Below, piece by piece: positions 18,555-26,951 of a stretch of 50,439 nt of DNA (position 1 is its first letter; the number at the start of each line of letters is the position of its first letter). The translations under genes were made by a program, and so were the position numbers. Location of the stretch: contig JADBYK010000002.1 in the NCBI GenBank assembly GCA_020403045.1, forward strand, positions 1-50,439, in the 5' to 3' direction. The notes beneath the pieces were generated by a model that was not told where the DNA came from, searched no databases, and saw only the letters and a program-made list of their open reading frames with translations. Source of the stretch: Cytophagales bacterium. GTDB lineage: Bacteria > Bacteroidota > Bacteroidia > Cytophagales > Cyclobacteriaceae.

Positions 18555-21341
18555 TCAAATACCCACCATAACAAAAGCACCCCAATAGTAGGGTTCTTTA
18601 TACTTTACCATCAATTGCTGCTGTGCCAACTTGAATGCCGTTACCTTATTACCGGTCTTTGTCCAATTGGTATAAAAATTAGTCATCAATTGCTGCGTAG
18701 CCGCATCATCTACCTTCCAGAGGCTCATGATCATAGCATCTGCTCCCGCGACTAAAAATGCGCGTTGCAATCCGTAAACACCCTCTCCGGCCTTTACGTC
18801 TCCCAGCCCTGTTTCACAGGCACTCAACACAATTAAATCAGTTCCTTCCAAATTTAAGTTCATTGCTTCGTAGGCAGTTAGAATTCCGTTATCGCTGCTG
18901 GCTAAATCAGCGCTAGTTGATTTGGTCTGTGCTCCCGCAAGTATCAACCCAGAACGCAGCAACGGATTATTCTTCGCACTTTCTGCATTCGCACCAAGCG
19001 CATCACCGCCCTGCAGATCGGCATCCGCTAAGAAGTATCCGTGCGTGGCAATGTGCAAAATCGAGGTGCCATTTACCGCTTTCAACATGGTTTCAGTTGC
19101 AAGCTTTTGTTCACGCAGGGTCGTTTTATAACCGGCTGCAATTAGAATTTTGTTGATTCCTTCCACCTCAACTTTCGTACCGGGCAAAGGTAAGGCGGCT
19201 CCAGCATAGTCGGGGAAGCCCAATAGAAAAGCATCTTTTTTTTGTGTGGCTGCCTTCCTTTTTTTCATAGCTATCAAGTCTTTCGAGTTGCCAATTACAA
19301 TCAGTTCAAAAAGATTTAGCACAAAATCGCCTCCTTGTTTTTTTAAAGTGTTCAGGTTGATTTGATTGTATATGCCATCTGGCGATATGTAAATGGTTTT
19401 CTTTCCTACTAGCTGCGGTTCGAGGCGCGCCCAATATTGCTCGTATGAATAAGCATCTGATGATTTTTGCTGGATTGAATTTTTATAATATTTGGCAAAG
19501 CGGGTATCTAGTTGAGTGCCATTCTCCAACAGAATATTTTTAGGTGTGATCGCACCTTTGGTGAGTACCAGTGCGATATATTTTGTATCGGTGGTAAAAT
19601 CATTGGCGAAATTTTTAATCTGGATCACTTCAACCAAAGCCTCTGAGTCAGTCAACAACGAAGCCACTTGAGTAAAGTCGGTTGTTTCGTTTGAAAAAGC
19701 TTCTGAAAAGTCAGCTGATTTTTGAGACAATGAACGTTCTGTGGCATTGGCACGTTTTTCCAAATCGGATATATCAATTTTTTGTTGCTGAAGCTCCTCT
19801 TTCGATAACGAGTAGAAGCGAGACAGTTCTTCTTTTTGATCAATCCATAGTTTATATTCATCAATCAGTGATTGGTTGCCACTCTCCAGGATGGATTTTT
19901 TAATTTTGTTGGTGGAGTTCAGAAGCAACGCTTTTGTTGCGATCTGATAATTGTAAACATCTTTCCATATGTCTGGATTACTCGCGTTCGCGTCTACTGC
20001 ATAATTGTAAAAGCGTTGAAAGCGAGGTTGCAAAATGTCCCAGTATTTTGTTTTTTCCGCCTCGCTCATGGGCGGAAAATATTCGCTGATGAACTTCAAA
20101 GATTTCCCCAAGGCGTACTGAAAAAAGGGATACGCTTTTGCTAAGTCGCCTTTTTTCCAAAATAGAATACCCAAATCCTCCTGCGACTTAACATAGTCAG
20201 GGTGGTTGTCACCCAAGGCAGTTGATCGAACATTCAAAGCCTCGGTGAGGGCTTGTTCGGCCTCGATATACTTTGCTTGCGAACGGTAGAAATTTCCCAA
20301 ATCACTCGTAGCCTTGGCATAGTTGGGGCCCGTGGCTCCGAACTTTGATTTGTAAATGCCTGCGGCTTGTTTTAAGTAGCCTTCCACCTGTTCCAGCTTG
20401 CCCATTTGAATATATAGCAGAGCCAGGTTATTAATTACCCCAGCATAAAATGGACTACCACTACCCAGTTCTTTTTCCAATTGTAAATAAATTGCCTCGG
20501 CCTCAGCAAATTTTCTGGTTTGTTGGTAGAGCAGCGCCAGATTCGATTGGAATCCAATTTGATTTTTTAGGTCTTTTTTCTTGAGTGCATTCAAAATCGC
20601 TATAGACGCATTCAGTTTTTCAACAGCTGTTTCATACCTGCCAATTTTTGAAAATAATATTCCCTCGTTGTTCAATACTGTAGCGTATTCCTGGCTTGTT
20701 TCTGCTCCTATTGCTTTTAACGTCTGCAATGCTTGCTCAAAATATTTTTCCGCTGCGTTGTATTGAGCAGTTTCTTGAAGTAGCACTGCTATATTATTTA
20801 ATGACGAAACATAGGCTTTGCTGTTAGTACCCCAAACTTTTTCACGCATGGCCAATGCTTCGGAAGTATATTTTTCTGCGGTTTGGTAACGGCCCATCGT
20901 TGTGTAAAGCAAACCTAAATCAGCAAACACTCTGCTGTAGTTGATGTTTTCTGTCAGGCCATTTTGTTCGTACGAAAATTGAGCTTCCAGAAAGAAGGCT
21001 TCTGCTTGTTTATACAGTTTGAGGCCGTATAGCTTTTCAGCACCATCTAGCAAATTTCTACTCTTCTCCTGCCCTTTGTATAAATTGATCGCCAGGGTTA
21101 CATTTTTAATAGCCTTGTCTTTGGCATCCCTTGTATCAGCCAATCCTGCGTTATCAATAACTGTTATGGCGTAACTAAAGTCAGTAGAGTCCTGCTGGTC
21201 GCGTAGGCTTTTACCCGAATCGACCAATTTTTCTGTTGCCACCTTCTTTCCCTTCTCAAGCCCTTTCTTTATGAAGTCACCAAATTGGGCTTGAGCAAAT
21301 GAGTAGGTCAGCATAATTGTGACTGCGATTGTGAATTTCAT
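18555..21341 (-). CDS. Secreted TPR-repeat CHAT-domain protein (small paralogue)
   Basis: 928-aa exported protein: signal peptide (TIAVTIMLTYSFAQAQ), about ten tetratricopeptide repeats to roughly residue 400, a linker beginning FPPMSEAEKTKYW, and a C-terminal CHAT domain. The predicted catalytic dyad is His767 in HIATHGYF and Cys842 in LSACETGLG. Linker and CHAT regions closely resemble those of the 1408-aa protein at 13774-18000 (compare YISPDGIYNQINL with YLSPDGVYNQLNL), which has roughly twice as many repeats. The pair probably arose by duplication and inversion. The downstream 157-aa membrane protein is likely in the same transcript. The target is unknown. Confidence 0.88.
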   Translation of the reverse strand: MKFTIAVTIMLTYSFAQAQFGDFIKKGLEKGKKVATEKLVDSGKSLRDQQDSTDFSYAITVIDNAGLADTRDAKDKAIKNVTLAINLYKGQEKSRNLLDGAEKLYGLKLYKQAEAFFLEAQFSYEQNGLTENINYSRVFADLGLLYTTMGRYQTAEKYTSEALAMREKVWGTNSKAYVSSLNNIAVLLQETAQYNAAEKYFEQALQTLKAIGAETSQEYATVLNNEGILFSKIGRYETAVEKLNASIAILNALKKKDLKNQIGFQSNLALLYQQTRKFAEAEAIYLQLEKELGSGSPFYAGVINNLALLYIQMGKLEQVEGYLKQAAGIYKSKFGATGPNYAKATSDLGNFYRSQAKYIEAEQALTEALNVRSTALGDNHPDYVKSQEDLGILFWKKGDLAKAYPFFQYALGKSLKFISEYFPPMSEAEKTKYWDILQPRFQRFYNYAVDANASNPDIWKDVYNYQIATKALLLNSTNKIKKSILESGNQSLIDEYKLWIDQKEELSRFYSLSKEELQQQKIDISDLEKRANATERSLSQKSADFSEAFSNETTDFTQVASLLTDSEALVEVIQIKNFANDFTTDTKYIALVLTKGAITPKNILLENGTQLDTRFAKYYKNSIQQKSSDAYSYEQYWARLEPQLVGKKTIYISPDGIYNQINLNTLKKQGGDFVLNLFELIVIGNSKDLIAMKKRKAATQKKDAFLLGFPDYAGAALPLPGTKVEVEGINKILIAAGYKTTLREQKLATETMLKAVNGTSILHIATHGYFLADADLQGGDALGANAESAKNNPLLRSGLILAGAQTKSTSADLASSDNGILTAYEAMNLNLEGTDLIVLSACETGLGDVKAGEGVYGLQRAFLVAGADAMIMSLWKVDDAATQQLMTNFYTNWTKTGNKVTAFKLAQQQLMVKYKEPYYWGAFVMVGI

Positions 21342-21399
21342 AGTAATAAATTCAGTATTGTGAGATTTAACTTATAAATTTCAACAAAAAAAGCCTACG

Positions 21400-22596
21400 G
21401 TGAAACTGTACAGAAATTTATGTGAGGCGGTTGTCAGTGGTTTGGAGCTTATTTTCACCGAAAAAAAGTATGCCGATAAGGTTATTGAGAAAATTCTGAA
21501 GAGCAACCCAAAGTGGGGTGCTCGTGATAGGCGTTTCATTGCCGAAACGATTTACGATATCGTTCGTTGGTACAGGCTGTTTATCGAACTCACAGGTGCG
21601 GATGAGGATGATTATTGGAAATTACTCGCTGTCTGGTGCCTATGGAATAAAGTGGACTTTCCTGATTGGGCGGAGTTAAAAGGGGTGAACAGAAAGAAAA
21701 TACTTGAGAATTATGAACAGCTTAAAACGAACCGGAAGATCAGGGAGTCTATTCCTGATTGGTTGGACGAGTTGGGCGTTAAAGAACTTGGCACGAAATG
21801 GGAAAAAGAGTTAGAAGCATTGAATGAAGAGGCTAAAGTAGTTCTGCGAGTTAACACAATCAAGATTTCGCGGCTTGAACTCCAAAAGCAACTGCTAGAA
21901 CTTGAAAATATTTCGACAGACGCACCAACTGATTTCCCGGATGCTTTGCTGCTGGAAGAGCGACAGAATATTTTTACAAGACAGCAGTTCAAAGATGGCT
22001 TGTTTGAAGTTCAGGATGGAGGATCGCAATTGATCGCTCCGTTTCTACAAGTGAAACCGGGTATGCGCGTGATTGATGCGTGCGCAGGGGCGGGAGGGAA
22101 GACACTTCATTTAGCCGCCTTAATGCAAAACAAAGGACGCATCATTGCTTTGGATACTGAGGAGTGGAAATTGGACGAATTGAAGAAGAGAGGAAGACGT
22201 GCAGGAGTTGCCAACGTGGAGACAAGATTGATTGAATCGTCAAAGACGATTAAACGGTTGGAGAACTCAGCCGATCGATTATTACTGGATGTTCCTTGCT
22301 CCGGGTTAGGCGTTTTGAAAAGAAACCCGGATGCGAAATGGAAAATGTCACTTGACTTTATAGAACAAGTAAAAGAGTTGCAACAGCGAATTCTTGCCGA
22401 CTATAGTTCGATGGTGAAAACAGGTGGAGAGATGGTTTACTCTACCTGCAGTTTGTTTCCTCCTGAGAATGAAAAACAAGTAGAAACATTTTTAAAGAAT
22501 CAATCTGAGAATTTTGAATTACTGAATCAAAAGACCGTATTGCCTTCCGAGGGATTTGATGGATTCTTTATGGCGCGCCTAAAAAGATTAAAATAA
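21400..22596 (+). CDS. RsmB/NOP2-family RNA (cytosine-5) methyltransferase
   Basis: S-adenosylmethionine-dependent enzyme forming 5-methylcytosine in RNA, probably 16S rRNA. The SAM-binding motif is IDACAGAGGKTLHLA near residue 225. The two conserved cysteines of this family are present: Cys300 in DVPCSGLG and Cys350 in YSTCSLF. The N-terminal region (SNPKWGARDRRFIAETIYDIVR) resembles the NusB-like part found before the catalytic domain. The length is 398 aa. The start is GTG at 21400, matching the expected MKLYRNL opening; no better ATG exists. It is followed by plsC after 13 bp. The exact target base cannot be assigned. Confidence 0.9.
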   Translation: MKLYRNLCEAVVSGLELIFTEKKYADKVIEKILKSNPKWGARDRRFIAETIYDIVRWYRLFIELTGADEDDYWKLLAVWCLWNKVDFPDWAELKGVNRKKILENYEQLKTNRKIRESIPDWLDELGVKELGTKWEKELEALNEEAKVVLRVNTIKISRLELQKQLLELENISTDAPTDFPDALLLEERQNIFTRQQFKDGLFEVQDGGSQLIAPFLQVKPGMRVIDACAGAGGKTLHLAALMQNKGRIIALDTEEWKLDELKKRGRRAGVANVETRLIESSKTIKRLENSADRLLLDVPCSGLGVLKRNPDAKWKMSLDFIEQVKELQQRILADYSSMVKTGGEMVYSTCSLFPPENEKQVETFLKNQSENFELLNQKTVLPSEGFDGFFMARLKRLK

Positions 22597-22609
22597 CAAA
22601 GCATTGTTA

Positions 22610-23335
22610 ATGAAAACGATTTTAATAAAGATCTATTCCTTTTGGGTTTTATTTGTTTTTTCTTTTTTCATGTTGTTGTTTTTGCCCGGTATTATTTTGC
22701 CGGCATTTTTTGGACCTAGAGCTGTTGCCGTGACTTATTTTTTCATGAAACTTTGGTCGTGGATATTTAGTAAGCTCACGTTCATTCGATATGAAATGAT
22801 TGGGCGGGAAAAAATCCCCAAAGGAAAAGCGTTTATTTATGTGAGCAACCATACCTCGTTCTTGGATTTGCCGGGTATAGCTATGATGATCAGAGGGCAG
22901 TTTCGGCCGTTGGCAAAAAAAGAGTTGTTGAAGATCCCCGTTTTTGGGTGGGTGACACGAGCGACCTGTGTGGTTGTAGATAGAGGAAGCCAGGAGAGCA
23001 GAAAAAAGAGTTTGAATTATCTAAAGAAAATTTTAGGTCTGGGAATTAATATCTTAATTTTTCCGGAAGGCACACAGAATCGGACAAAAGAAATCTTGCA
23101 GCCGTTTAAAGAAGGGGCGTTCAAGATTGCCGTTGATACCGGACAGTCAATACAACCCTTAGTAGTGATTGGGGCAGGTGCTCTAATGCCACCGGGTACG
23201 CTGAGGATTAAACCTGGAGTAATAAAAATTGTTGTGGCTGACGTGATTCCAGTACTGGATGGGGTTGACCAAGTTCAGTTTTTGAAGGACCATACCTTCG
23301 GGGTGTTACAACAACTGATACAAAAGAATTCATAG
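22610..23335 (+). CDS. plsC: 1-acyl-sn-glycerol-3-phosphate acyltransferase
   Basis: Membrane enzyme that adds the second acyl chain to lysophosphatidic acid in phospholipid synthesis. The acyltransferase box NHTSFLD and the substrate box FPEGTQNR are both intact. Two hydrophobic segments lie near the N-terminus (YSFWVLFVFSFFMLLFLPG and a second from about residue 35). The start is ATG 22610 (241 aa), two codons downstream of an in-frame TTG. It follows the rRNA methyltransferase by 13 bp and precedes fluC by 4 bp, so all three are likely one transcript. Confidence 0.92.
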   Translation: MKTILIKIYSFWVLFVFSFFMLLFLPGIILPAFFGPRAVAVTYFFMKLWSWIFSKLTFIRYEMIGREKIPKGKAFIYVSNHTSFLDLPGIAMMIRGQFRPLAKKELLKIPVFGWVTRATCVVVDRGSQESRKKSLNYLKKILGLGINILIFPEGTQNRTKEILQPFKEGAFKIAVDTGQSIQPLVVIGAGALMPPGTLRIKPGVIKIVVADVIPVLDGVDQVQFLKDHTFGVLQQLIQKNS

Positions 23336-23339
23336 ACCC

Positions 23340-23717
23340 ATGCGCGAGCTTGTCTTAATTTTTCTGGGAGGAGGAATCGGAAGTGTGACGCGTTTTTCCC
23401 TTGGGAAATGGATCTCCTCGTTCCATTCTCATCATTTTCCCTACGGAACTCTTTTTGTGAACGTCCTTGCGTGTTTTATTCTTGGTGCGCTGGTTGGCGT
23501 AGCAGACCATAAACAAATCATATCCCCAAACGCGCGCTTATTTTGGACAGTTGGATTTTGTGGAGGCTTTAGCACCTTTTCAACGTTTAGCAGCGAGACG
23601 CTGACGCTCATCCAAACCGGATTTCAGTTTTCGGGTCTGGTGTATGTTTTGGCTAGTTTGTTATTGTGTCTGGCAGCCACCTACCTGGGCTTGTATTTGG
23701 GAGAACAGATCAATTGA
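23340..23717 (+). CDS. crcB: Fluoride-specific ion channel FluC/CrcB
   Basis: Small inner-membrane fluoride exporter that works as a dual-topology dimer. In 125 aa there are four hydrophobic helices with the family signatures GGGIGSVTRF, GTLFVNVLACFILG and GFCGGFSTFSTFS. It starts 4 bp after plsC. Its last 8 bases overlap the end of rsmG on the opposite strand. No fluoride riboswitch would be expected between plsC and crcB given the 4-bp gap, and none is seen. Confidence 0.94.
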   Translation: MRELVLIFLGGGIGSVTRFSLGKWISSFHSHHFPYGTLFVNVLACFILGALVGVADHKQIISPNARLFWTVGFCGGFSTFSTFSSETLTLIQTGFQFSGLVYVLASLLLCLAATYLGLYLGEQIN

Positions 23718-24345
23718 AAACCGGGATGTAGACAATCTTTTTGGTTTCAAAAAAATCCTCCTGGAAGAACTCGGTAAGGTCGTACAGCTTATATCTTTTT
23801 TTAAGTTCGTCCATTTCTTCCTCTAAATCTCCGCCCTTTAGGTAAAGGATTCCATTGTCTAAATCATGGATTGAATTCGGTTTGATTTTCATGTTAATCC
23901 AGCCATAAAATTCTTTCATCCGCGTGACTGCTCTACTCACAACAAAGTCATATTTGAACTTAATTTGCTCCGCTCGTATTTGATCGGCATTGACATTTTC
24001 TAATTCTATGGCTCCTGCAATTTCTTTTACCACCGTAATCTTCTTTCCAATAGAATCTACTAAATGAAATTCGGATTCCGGGAAAAGAATGGCGAGCGGT
24101 ATTCCAGGAAAGCCACCACCCGTTCCTACATCGAGAATAGATGCGCCCGGCTTGAACTGAATCACCTTAGCAATTGCCAAGGAATGGAGAATATGATTTA
24201 TATAGAGGTTGTCAATATCCTTTCTGGAAATGACATTAATTTTCTCGTTCCACTCTTTGTATAAAGGGCCCAATTGGGCGAATTGCTTTTTTTGTTTGTC
24301 GCTCAGGTTCGGGAAATAGTGGGATATAATGGCTGCGTCTTGCAA
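23710..24345 (-). CDS. rsmG: 16S rRNA (guanine-N7) methyltransferase RsmG
   Basis: Methylates G527 of 16S rRNA at N7. Family motifs: SHYFPNLSDKQKKQF, WNEKINVISRKDIDNLY, the SAM loop DVGTGGGFPGIPLA and VVSRAV. No in-frame ATG exists near the N-terminus. A TTG at 24345 gives 211 aa starting shortly before YFPNL, as in related Bacteroidota proteins. A TTG at 24408 would give 232 aa but would leave only 5 bp to the divergent gene at 24414. I prefer 24345 for that reason, with limited confidence in the start. It converges on crcB with an 8-bp overlap. Confidence 0.92.
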   Translation of the reverse strand: MQDAAIISHYFPNLSDKQKKQFAQLGPLYKEWNEKINVISRKDIDNLYINHILHSLAIAKVIQFKPGASILDVGTGGGFPGIPLAILFPESEFHLVDSIGKKITVVKEIAGAIELENVNADQIRAEQIKFKYDFVVSRAVTRMKEFYGWINMKIKPNSIHDLDNGILYLKGGDLEEEMDELKKRYKLYDLTEFFQEDFFETKKIVYIPVFN

Positions 24346-24413
24346 TTGGCTGGAATTTAGATTTATTTCAAATATACGTTGTGTGTGTGGTGCTCGACTA
24401 AAATCCAAAAATA

Positions 24414-25529
24414 ATGAAACGTCTTGTCAATTCATTGGTAATGATCGCAGCTCTTGGATCGCTTTGGAGCGCATGCCAGCCGAAACGAACGCAACCAGCC
24501 AACTTGTTTTCAGCTACGGCAGACTCATTGATGTCGACATTCCCTGACTTTAGTGGTGTCGTTTTATTGGCAAAAGGCGGGCGCCCGATTTATCACCGCG
24601 CTTTTGGCTACCAAAATTTTGAAACAAAAGAGAAAGTCGATACAGCCAGTGTTTTCGAGTTGGCATCTGTTTCTAAGCAGTTTACAGCAATGATCGTTAT
24701 GCAGTTGAAAGAGGAAAATAAACTCAATTTTGATGATCCAATTGAAAAGTACTTAGGTCAACTACCTTACAGCAAAATTACTATTCGTAATTTATTAAAC
24801 CATACCTCAGGCTTGCCAGACTATCAGGCAATTATGGATGAACATTGGGATAAATCCAAAGTAGCCGGCAACGAAGATATTATTGAATACCTAAATAAGT
24901 ATCATCCTCCAAAGTTATTTGATCCGGGGACAAAGTATGAATATAGTAACACTGGCTATGTATTGTTAGCGAGCATAGCGGAAAGGGTTTCAGGGGAAGA
25001 CTTCATCGAACGATCCCGAAACAGAATCTTTCGATCCCTGGAGATGAACACTACCGATATCCGGACCTTGTCGGAAAAATCGGTCATGGAAAACTTTGCT
25101 TGGGGTCATATCTACGTTGACGAAAAGGCTCGGTATGTACGGGCTGATTCGTTTCCATCTTCGAACTATACAATTTGGTTGGGCAATCGAAAGGGACCTG
25201 GCCGAATTAGCTCCACGTCTTTGGATTTACTAAAATGGGATCAAGCCTTATATTCGGAAACAATAATCAAGCAGCAAACTCTTGCAGAGGCATTTGTGCC
25301 AGCCCGTTTGAAGAATGATTCGCTTTCTTATTACGGTTTTGGCTGGGATATACAAATTAGCCCAAACGGAAAGCGAATCGTGAGACACAATGGCGACAAC
25401 CCAGGTTATAAAACGCAAATCATCCGACACATAGACGAAAACAAAACGTTAATTGTGCTATGCAACAATGCGCATCGCGGATTTGAGAAGATAGTTGAGC
25501 AATTAGACTGGCTATTACAAGATGAATGA
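24414..25529 (+). CDS. Serine hydrolase lipoprotein, class C beta-lactamase fold
   Basis: 371-aa member of the beta-lactamase/penicillin-binding-protein-like family. The signal sequence ends in the lipobox LWSAC with Cys21, so the protein is probably lipid-anchored in the envelope. Active-site motifs are Ser85-x-x-Lys88 (SVSK), Tyr177-Ser-Asn179 (YSN) and HNGDNPG near residue 325 in place of the KTG box. The family includes peptidases and esterases as well as beta-lactamases, so resistance should not be assumed. Its end overlaps the following GNAT gene by 8 bases, which starts a tightly coupled three-gene run. Confidence 0.88.
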   Translation: MKRLVNSLVMIAALGSLWSACQPKRTQPANLFSATADSLMSTFPDFSGVVLLAKGGRPIYHRAFGYQNFETKEKVDTASVFELASVSKQFTAMIVMQLKEENKLNFDDPIEKYLGQLPYSKITIRNLLNHTSGLPDYQAIMDEHWDKSKVAGNEDIIEYLNKYHPPKLFDPGTKYEYSNTGYVLLASIAERVSGEDFIERSRNRIFRSLEMNTTDIRTLSEKSVMENFAWGHIYVDEKARYVRADSFPSSNYTIWLGNRKGPGRISSTSLDLLKWDQALYSETIIKQQTLAEAFVPARLKNDSLSYYGFGWDIQISPNGKRIVRHNGDNPGYKTQIIRHIDENKTLIVLCNNAHRGFEKIVEQLDWLLQDE

Positions 25530-25959
25530 GGTTCACTTCAAAATCGCCTCATCTACTGAAGATGTGAAATGCATTAAGGAAATGCGTTACACGATATTTA
25601 CGATGGAACAGGGTATTGCGCAAGAATTGGATGAGGATGGTTTGGATGATACGAGCGTTCATGTAATCGGGTATCATGCCGAAACAAATACAGCGGTGGC
25701 TTCGGGGCGATTGACTATCACCGGAAATACCGGGGTACTTTCGCGCATTGCCGTAAATAAAGAATATCGGGGGTTGAAACTGGGTCAGGAGGTAGTGAGG
25801 CGGCTGGAAAAAATCGCCATCGAAAAGAGTATTCAAACTGTAAGCTTGAGCCCGCACACTTATTTGGAGAAATTTTATGCGGACTTGGGGTACCATACAA
25901 TAACAGGTGAAAAACAGGTGGGACCCTATACATTGCTGACGATGATAAAAAAAATATGA
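25522..25959 (+). CDS. GNAT-family N-acetyltransferase
   Basis: 145-aa acetyl-CoA-dependent acyltransferase. The core is visible as AVASGRLTITGNTGVLSRIAVNKEY, followed by the pyrophosphate-binding segment RGLKLGQEVV (Lys in place of the usual central Gly) and the C-terminal HTYLEKFYADLGYHTI. The overall shape resembles the ElaA-like GNAT group. The substrate is unknown. It overlaps the upstream hydrolase by 8 bp and the downstream PLP enzyme by 4 bp (ATGA). Confidence 0.85.
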   Translation: MNEVHFKIASSTEDVKCIKEMRYTIFTMEQGIAQELDEDGLDDTSVHVIGYHAETNTAVASGRLTITGNTGVLSRIAVNKEYRGLKLGQEVVRRLEKIAIEKSIQTVSLSPHTYLEKFYADLGYHTITGEKQVGPYTLLTMIKKI

Positions 25960-26903
25960 TAGAGCATCGTTTATCTATCCGTCAGGTAGAAGAAGCACAC
26001 GCTGTTATTTCGCCAGCATTTATTCATACGCCACAATATATCTGTGAACCACTAAGCGGTTTTTTTGACTGTGAGTTGATGCTAAAGGTTGAAACGATAA
26101 ACCCAATTCGAAGTTTTAAAGGGCGGGGCGCTGACTATCTGATATCGAAAGCTATACAGACAGAATTGATTTGTGCAAGTGCAGGAAATTTTGGGCAGGC
26201 GATGGCCTATGCTTGTCGAAAGGCCGGAAAAAAATTGACGGTTTATGCTTCGATAAATGCAAACCCGTTAAAAGTAGATCGGATGCGGCTGCTTGGTGCG
26301 AACGTGATTCTATTTGGTGAAGATTTTGACGCGGCCAAAGAGGAGGCGAGGAAGATCTCGCGACAAAAAAATATTCGTTTTGTTGAAGACAGTGTAGACA
26401 TTGAAACCTTAGCGGGAGCGGGTACGATTGCAATTGAATTGACGAAAACGTTTTCATCCATTGATGTATTGTTGGTGCCTTTAGGTAACGGAGCCTTGCT
26501 AAACGGGGTAGGCAGAGTAATGAAAGAGAAGTCACCAAAAACAAAAATAATAGCTGTCCAAGCCCAGGGGGCGTCTGCCATGATTGATTCTTGGCGGGCG
26601 GGCAGCTTGATTTCGTATGAACATATTGATACAATCGCAGATGGAATTGGAGTTCGGCTTCCGGTCGAACAAGCGCTGCAAGACATGAAAGGATTAGTGG
26701 ACGGTGCGCGTTTAGTAGAAGAGAAGTCGATTCTGCAAGCGATGAAGTTACTTCATGAGCACACAGGATTGATTGTGGAACCATCGGGTGCAGTGGGGAT
26801 TGCCGCACTTCTTGAGAACAAGAGCGATTTTCGATCTCAACAAGTAGCAACTATTTTATGTGGCGGCAATCTCACGCAGGCACAGATGAAAGAGTGGCTG
26901 TAA
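25956..26903 (+). CDS. PLP-dependent threonine/serine dehydratase-like enzyme
   Basis: Fold-type II pyridoxal-phosphate enzyme of 315 aa related to threonine ammonia-lyase and serine racemase. The PLP lysine is Lys55 in IRSFKGRGA. The substrate loop is SAGNFGQA, where SAGNHAQG is usual. The phosphate-binding glycine loop is PLGNGALLNG near residue 175. The short length and lack of a C-terminal ACT domain suggest a catabolic or racemase type rather than feedback-regulated IlvA. The altered SAGN loop leaves the substrate open. It is translationally coupled to the GNAT gene, and a terminator hairpin follows. Confidence 0.85.
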   Translation: MIEHRLSIRQVEEAHAVISPAFIHTPQYICEPLSGFFDCELMLKVETINPIRSFKGRGADYLISKAIQTELICASAGNFGQAMAYACRKAGKKLTVYASINANPLKVDRMRLLGANVILFGEDFDAAKEEARKISRQKNIRFVEDSVDIETLAGAGTIAIELTKTFSSIDVLLVPLGNGALLNGVGRVMKEKSPKTKIIAVQAQGASAMIDSWRAGSLISYEHIDTIADGIGVRLPVEQALQDMKGLVDGARLVEEKSILQAMKLLHEHTGLIVEPSGAVGIAALLENKSDFRSQQVATILCGGNLTQAQMKEWL

Positions 26904-26904
26904 A

Positions 26905-26930
26905 AAAACCTGCTATACGGGGCAGGTTTT
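26905..26930. terminator. Bidirectional rho-independent terminator
   Basis: AAAACCTGC (26905-26913) and GCAGGTTTT (26922-26930) form a perfect 9-bp stem around an 8-base loop. A-runs on one side and T-runs on the other can serve both the plus-strand PLP enzyme gene and the minus-strand BNR protein gene, which converge here. Confidence 0.8.
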
Positions 26931-26951
26931 CATTCATCTTTTTTTATTTCC

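Noticed and set aside
13774-21341. TPR-CHAT pair as a type III-E CRISPR (Craspase-like) system
   Set aside because: Both proteins carry signal peptides, and there is no cas gene or repeat array in the window.
23340-23717. Fluoride riboswitch for crcB
   Set aside because: Only 4 bp separate plsC from crcB; there is no room for a riboswitch.
24414-25529. Beta-lactamase resistance gene
   Set aside because: The SxxK and YxN motifs are shared by many esterases and peptidases of this fold, and the KTG box is replaced by HNGDNPG; resistance cannot be inferred.
26152-26850. 232-aa minus-strand reading frame
   Set aside because: It is a shadow of the PLP-enzyme gene, which has clear family motifs; the antisense product is Leu/Pro/Ser-rich and without a recognisable domain.
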